Shown here piece by piece: positions 61,375 to 64,000 of a stretch of 64,000 bases of DNA. This DNA is from Bacteroidia bacterium (GTDB taxonomy: Bacteria; Bacteroidota; Bacteroidia; NS11-12g; UBA9320), in the NCBI GenBank assembly GCA_028339355.1, contig JAOLBX010000001.1, forward strand, positions 1-64,000. Direction: 5' to 3'. The first letter of the stretch is position 1; each line of letters starts with the position of its first letter. Made by a program: the position numbers and the translations under genes. The notes beneath the pieces were generated by a model, which was not told where the DNA came from, searched no databases, and worked only from the letters and a program-made list of their open reading frames with translations.

Positions 61375-64000
61375 TTATCTGATTAGAGATATCATGCCTT
61401 CCCTTTTAAAAGTCGATCCGTCTGTCGCAACACCGCTAACGTAATAAAAGTAAATTCCCATAGGCAAATCTTCATCCTCGTATTTTCCATCCCATTCCTC
61501 AGAAACGGATTGCGTACTCCATACTTTCTCACCCCATCTCGTATATATTTTTATACTATAGTCGCTTATACCCCTATATTCAATGCCGTATTTGTCGTTT
61601 ATATTGTCGTTATTAGGAGAAAATGCATTTGGCATGTGTAAGACAAAAACATCTTCTACTCTGACATATTTAGTAAAGGTATCTATACATCCAATGGCAT
61701 TGATCGACTCCAAAGAAACTTCGTATAATCCGGTATCTATATATGTATAGCTGGGATCAAACTCTGAACTAACGCCACCATTTCCAAAAAACCATGTATA
61801 ATTATCTGAATAACTTGATTGGTTAATAAAATCAAAATCAGGATTAAAGTAATTAGCAATTACCGGATTTGTTATAAATTTTGCAACTGGATGAGGTTGA
61901 ATTTCTAATGCATCAGTTTTTCTTAATGAATCGGTACATTTAAACTCATTGGTGACAGCTAATTGAACTGAATATATACCCGGTGAACTATAGGCTCTAG
62001 CTTCGTTCTCCTTAAAACCAATTGAACCATCTCCAAAACTCCAAACAAAATTACTCGTTGATCCATAAACTGCACGATTTTCAAATTCGATAGCTACATC
62101 CGTGCAAGATGGATTGGGAGACATTTCAAATTGAACTAATGGAAGAGGATTTACTACTACCTCAATTTCATCCGACACCTCATCACTGCAATTGTCACTT
62201 ACTGTGGCTTTATACAAAATAGTAGCACTAGGAGTAACAGTTTTACTAATTCCCGTTCCTAAACCTTGGTCCCAACTTAAAATTCTACTACTAGCCATTC
62301 CACCTGAAATAAGGACATCAATATTTGTGCTTTTGCCCGAACATATTGCTCTATCAGTTGGTATTACTATCATCAAAGGTGCTCTTATATTTATTTTATG
62401 GTATACGGTGTCATTTAATAAAGTACATCCATCACTTGCAATGAATACCACTTCTTTATCAGATATTATCGGAATAGTATAACTAACCGTCTTTTTCTGG
62501 CCATTATCCCAATCATAACTATGACCACTAACTTTTCCTCCCACAATTGAGGCAAGTAGACTAATAGTTTCGCCGAAGCACGCTGAATCTGCCGCTAATA
62601 TTTCAGCCTTAAGCGAATCAAACAATGAAACCCTAAAACTATCAATGGGAGAAAAGCTACTACACCCATCGCTAAGAACGACAAGATACATTTTTTCCGC
62701 ATCTGTAGAAACATTCATAGTAGAATTGGAAACGAATCCTGAACCCCAGTTATACTCATACTGTGTCTTTTCTCCTCCAGATGCAATGGCAGAAATGTTA
62801 ACTGTGCTTCCTCTGCAAAGTGTTGTATCATTACCAAGTATGACTGACAAAGAGTCCATAACTTCAACCGTAAAATATGCTGTATCATTAGTCTCCGTGC
62901 ATTGATCTGTAAAGTGTACCCAATATTGGTGAAATCCCGACCCTATAGGTAATACCTCAAAACTGTAAGCACCTGAAGATTGTGAAACCTGACTAAGCGA
63001 ATTGGTGAAATCATAACTTTCCAAACCACCGGAAACCTCAACCTCTAAAATTGCCGCAGTCCCTTGACATACCATAGTATCCGTGCTAGTCATATAATTT
63101 AGAGAATCTCGAAGTATAACATTAAAGGAAACAGTATCATTTATTGGAGTACATCCATCACTTGCAATCAATTGCACCGTAATATCCTCTCTAAACTGAG
63201 TTTTCCAATTGCTACCAAAAACATTGTTAGGTTGCCAATTAAATACATAATCACTGACCCGACCACCACTCGCATTGGCGTTCAAATCTATTCTCTCTAA
63301 ATAACATAATGTTGTGTCTTTTAATTGGTTAAGTACTAATGAGTCGAGCACGGTGATCTTAATAGAGTCTAAAATGTACTCTTCCTTACACTCATCTCCA
63401 AATAAGATATAGATCATAGTATCTCGCGTAAACCTTTGTACTAAAGTGCTATCACCCAATTTATTATTCCATCTATATGAATAATCCGTTTTAGCTCCAC
63501 CTGACCCAATAGCTTCCAACTTTATCTCCTGATTATAACATACCGTTGTGTCTGGAGTAACACTCAGGCCCAAAAAAGGTCTAAAAGATTTAAAGTAAGC
63601 CTTAAACCCTGACCCTTCGACAAACGGATCTGAAAAATGAGTAATCGTTATTGCTCCTGAATTTACCTTGTAGGGTTTCCCATCATTTGGAAGAGCGTCT
63701 CCTGTGAACGCACCTAGCAGAGTACCATTTGTATTAAACCCATCATAAACATAAATAGAATCAAAACCATCTTCATACTCAAATTCAGAAAAAGATAGAT
63801 GAGCGCTATCACTTGGTGCCATATCTATCGTAATTGTGTCTCTTGACAAACCCGAATAATCTTCTTCACCGCCATGATCATAGATAAACCCTGAACACGC
63901 GTGAACAGTTTCAAGATCTCCACTTGGCAGTAAATAGCCATTGCATATATCTCTTGTCGAATCAAAACGAATATAATTTTGTTTTAAAATCGTATCGTAA
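61375..64000 (-). CDS. Large CUB/PKD surface protein with gliding-type T9SS C-terminus, 5' end missing
   Basis: The frame is open to the right edge, so the N-terminus lies outside; about 875 residues are seen. The visible start is a CUB domain (ETVHACSGFIYDHGG, then FEYEDGFDSIYVYDGFNTNG and FSDPFVEGSGFKAYF). Five to six repeats of about 85 residues follow, each opening with a DTTLC or DTTVC-like motif and containing ISGGxxS(D/H)Y.W-type turns. Then come PKD domains (FVWSFGDGSIGF and YTWFFGNGGVSSEF) and the C-terminal gliding-motility-associated domain (MPNAFSPNNDNINDKYGIEY ... GMISLIR), a type B T9SS sorting signal. It is likely a long adhesin on the cell surface. Confidence 0.88.
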   Translation of the reverse strand, partial: YDTILKQNYIRFDSTRDICNGYLLPSGDLETVHACSGFIYDHGGEEDYSGLSRDTITIDMAPSDSAHLSFSEFEYEDGFDSIYVYDGFNTNGTLLGAFTGDALPNDGKPYKVNSGAITITHFSDPFVEGSGFKAYFKSFRPFLGLSVTPDTTVCYNQEIKLEAIGSGGAKTDYSYRWNNKLGDSTLVQRFTRDTMIYILFGDECKEEYILDSIKITVLDSLVLNQLKDTTLCYLERIDLNANASGGRVSDYVFNWQPNNVFGSNWKTQFREDITVQLIASDGCTPINDTVSFNVILRDSLNYMTSTDTMVCQGTAAILEVEVSGGLESYDFTNSLSQVSQSSGAYSFEVLPIGSGFHQYWVHFTDQCTETNDTAYFTVEVMDSLSVILGNDTTLCRGSTVNISAIASGGEKTQYEYNWGSGFVSNSTMNVSTDAEKMYLVVLSDGCSSFSPIDSFRVSLFDSLKAEILAADSACFGETISLLASIVGGKVSGHSYDWDNGQKKTVSYTIPIISDKEVVFIASDGCTLLNDTVYHKINIRAPLMIVIPTDRAICSGKSTNIDVLISGGMASSRILSWDQGLGTGISKTVTPSATILYKATVSDNCSDEVSDEIEVVVNPLPLVQFEMSPNPSCTDVAIEFENRAVYGSTSNFVWSFGDGSIGFKENEARAYSSPGIYSVQLAVTNEFKCTDSLRKTDALEIQPHPVAKFITNPVIANYFNPDFDFINQSSYSDNYTWFFGNGGVSSEFDPSYTYIDTGLYEVSLESINAIGCIDTFTKYVRVEDVFVLHMPNAFSPNNDNINDKYGIEYRGISDYSIKIYTRWGEKVWSTQSVSEEWDGKYEDEDLPMGIYFYYVSGVATDGSTFKREGMISLIR

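Noticed and set aside
1-64000. CRISPR arrays, prophage, insertion sequences, toxin-antitoxin or defence islands
   Set aside because: No regularly spaced repeats, transposase, integrase, phage structural or recognised defence genes are visible. The VWA/MoxR pair alone is not evidence of a defence system.

Overview
The window is AT-rich, densely packed bacterial DNA that reads as Bacteroidota, most likely a marine flavobacterial lineage. The evidence is seen in the sequence: two surface proteins with type IX secretion C-termini (8.9-10.9 kb and 61.4-64.0 kb), promoters of the Bacteroidota TTG / TAnnTTTG type, a green-type proteorhodopsin with its Blh retinal-forming partner, a K+-dependent-type membrane pyrophosphatase, and many families typical of the phylum. 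No rRNA, tRNA, CRISPR array, prophage or insertion sequence was recognised.

Layout. 0-3.1 kb: minus-strand end of an exopolysaccharide-type cluster (sugar transferase, lipoprotein, Gfo/Idh/MocA oxidoreductase). 3.2-8.9 kb: pcm, a LysM-like/amidase protein, a TPR sensor histidine kinase broken by five in-frame stops, and lepA. 8.9-16.3 kb: a T9SS protein, the pyrophosphatase hppA with an unusual Cys/His-rich tail, and two L,D-transpeptidase-type proteins. 16.4-18.9 kb: ECF sigma factor, anti-sigma-like protein and outer-membrane barrel in one operon. 19-31.7 kb: methyltransferase/PAP2/PIF1-helicase operon, a CDP-alcohol transferase, HD hydrolase, an interrupted mtfA-like gene, a DUF2130 gene, two decayed small genes, a VWA + MoxR-type ATPase pair, a ZIP transporter, a third L,D-transpeptidase-like protein and an S1/P1 nuclease. 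31.9-47.4 kb: alpha-2-macroglobulin lipoprotein, VWA and SIMPL-like proteins, a LytS/LytTR pair, a ChaN-like protein and penicillin-binding protein 1C. 47.4-49.1 kb: a block of broken small genes and an intergenic repeat. 49.1-52.4 kb: an esterase, then blh and proteorhodopsin. 52.8-64 kb: fused isobutyryl-CoA mutase, a roughly 0.9 kb noncoding block of related hairpins, a nucleoside transporter with an aminotransferase, ahcY, a bacilliredoxin and the end of a large CUB/PKD adhesin.

Three themes stand out. First, envelope biology: amidase, three YkuD-type proteins, PBP1C, a macroglobulin trap and T9SS adhesins. Second, light and ion energetics: rhodopsin and pyrophosphatase. Third, gene decay: at least six small or regulatory genes carry in-frame stops, frameshifts or lost start codons, while the housekeeping genes beside them are intact. 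The most novel-looking signals are the duplicated CC..H..C..DH..C metal-binding-like repeat on the pyrophosphatase, and the family of hairpins sharing a TNATCA loop in the 56.2-56.8 kb noncoding block.
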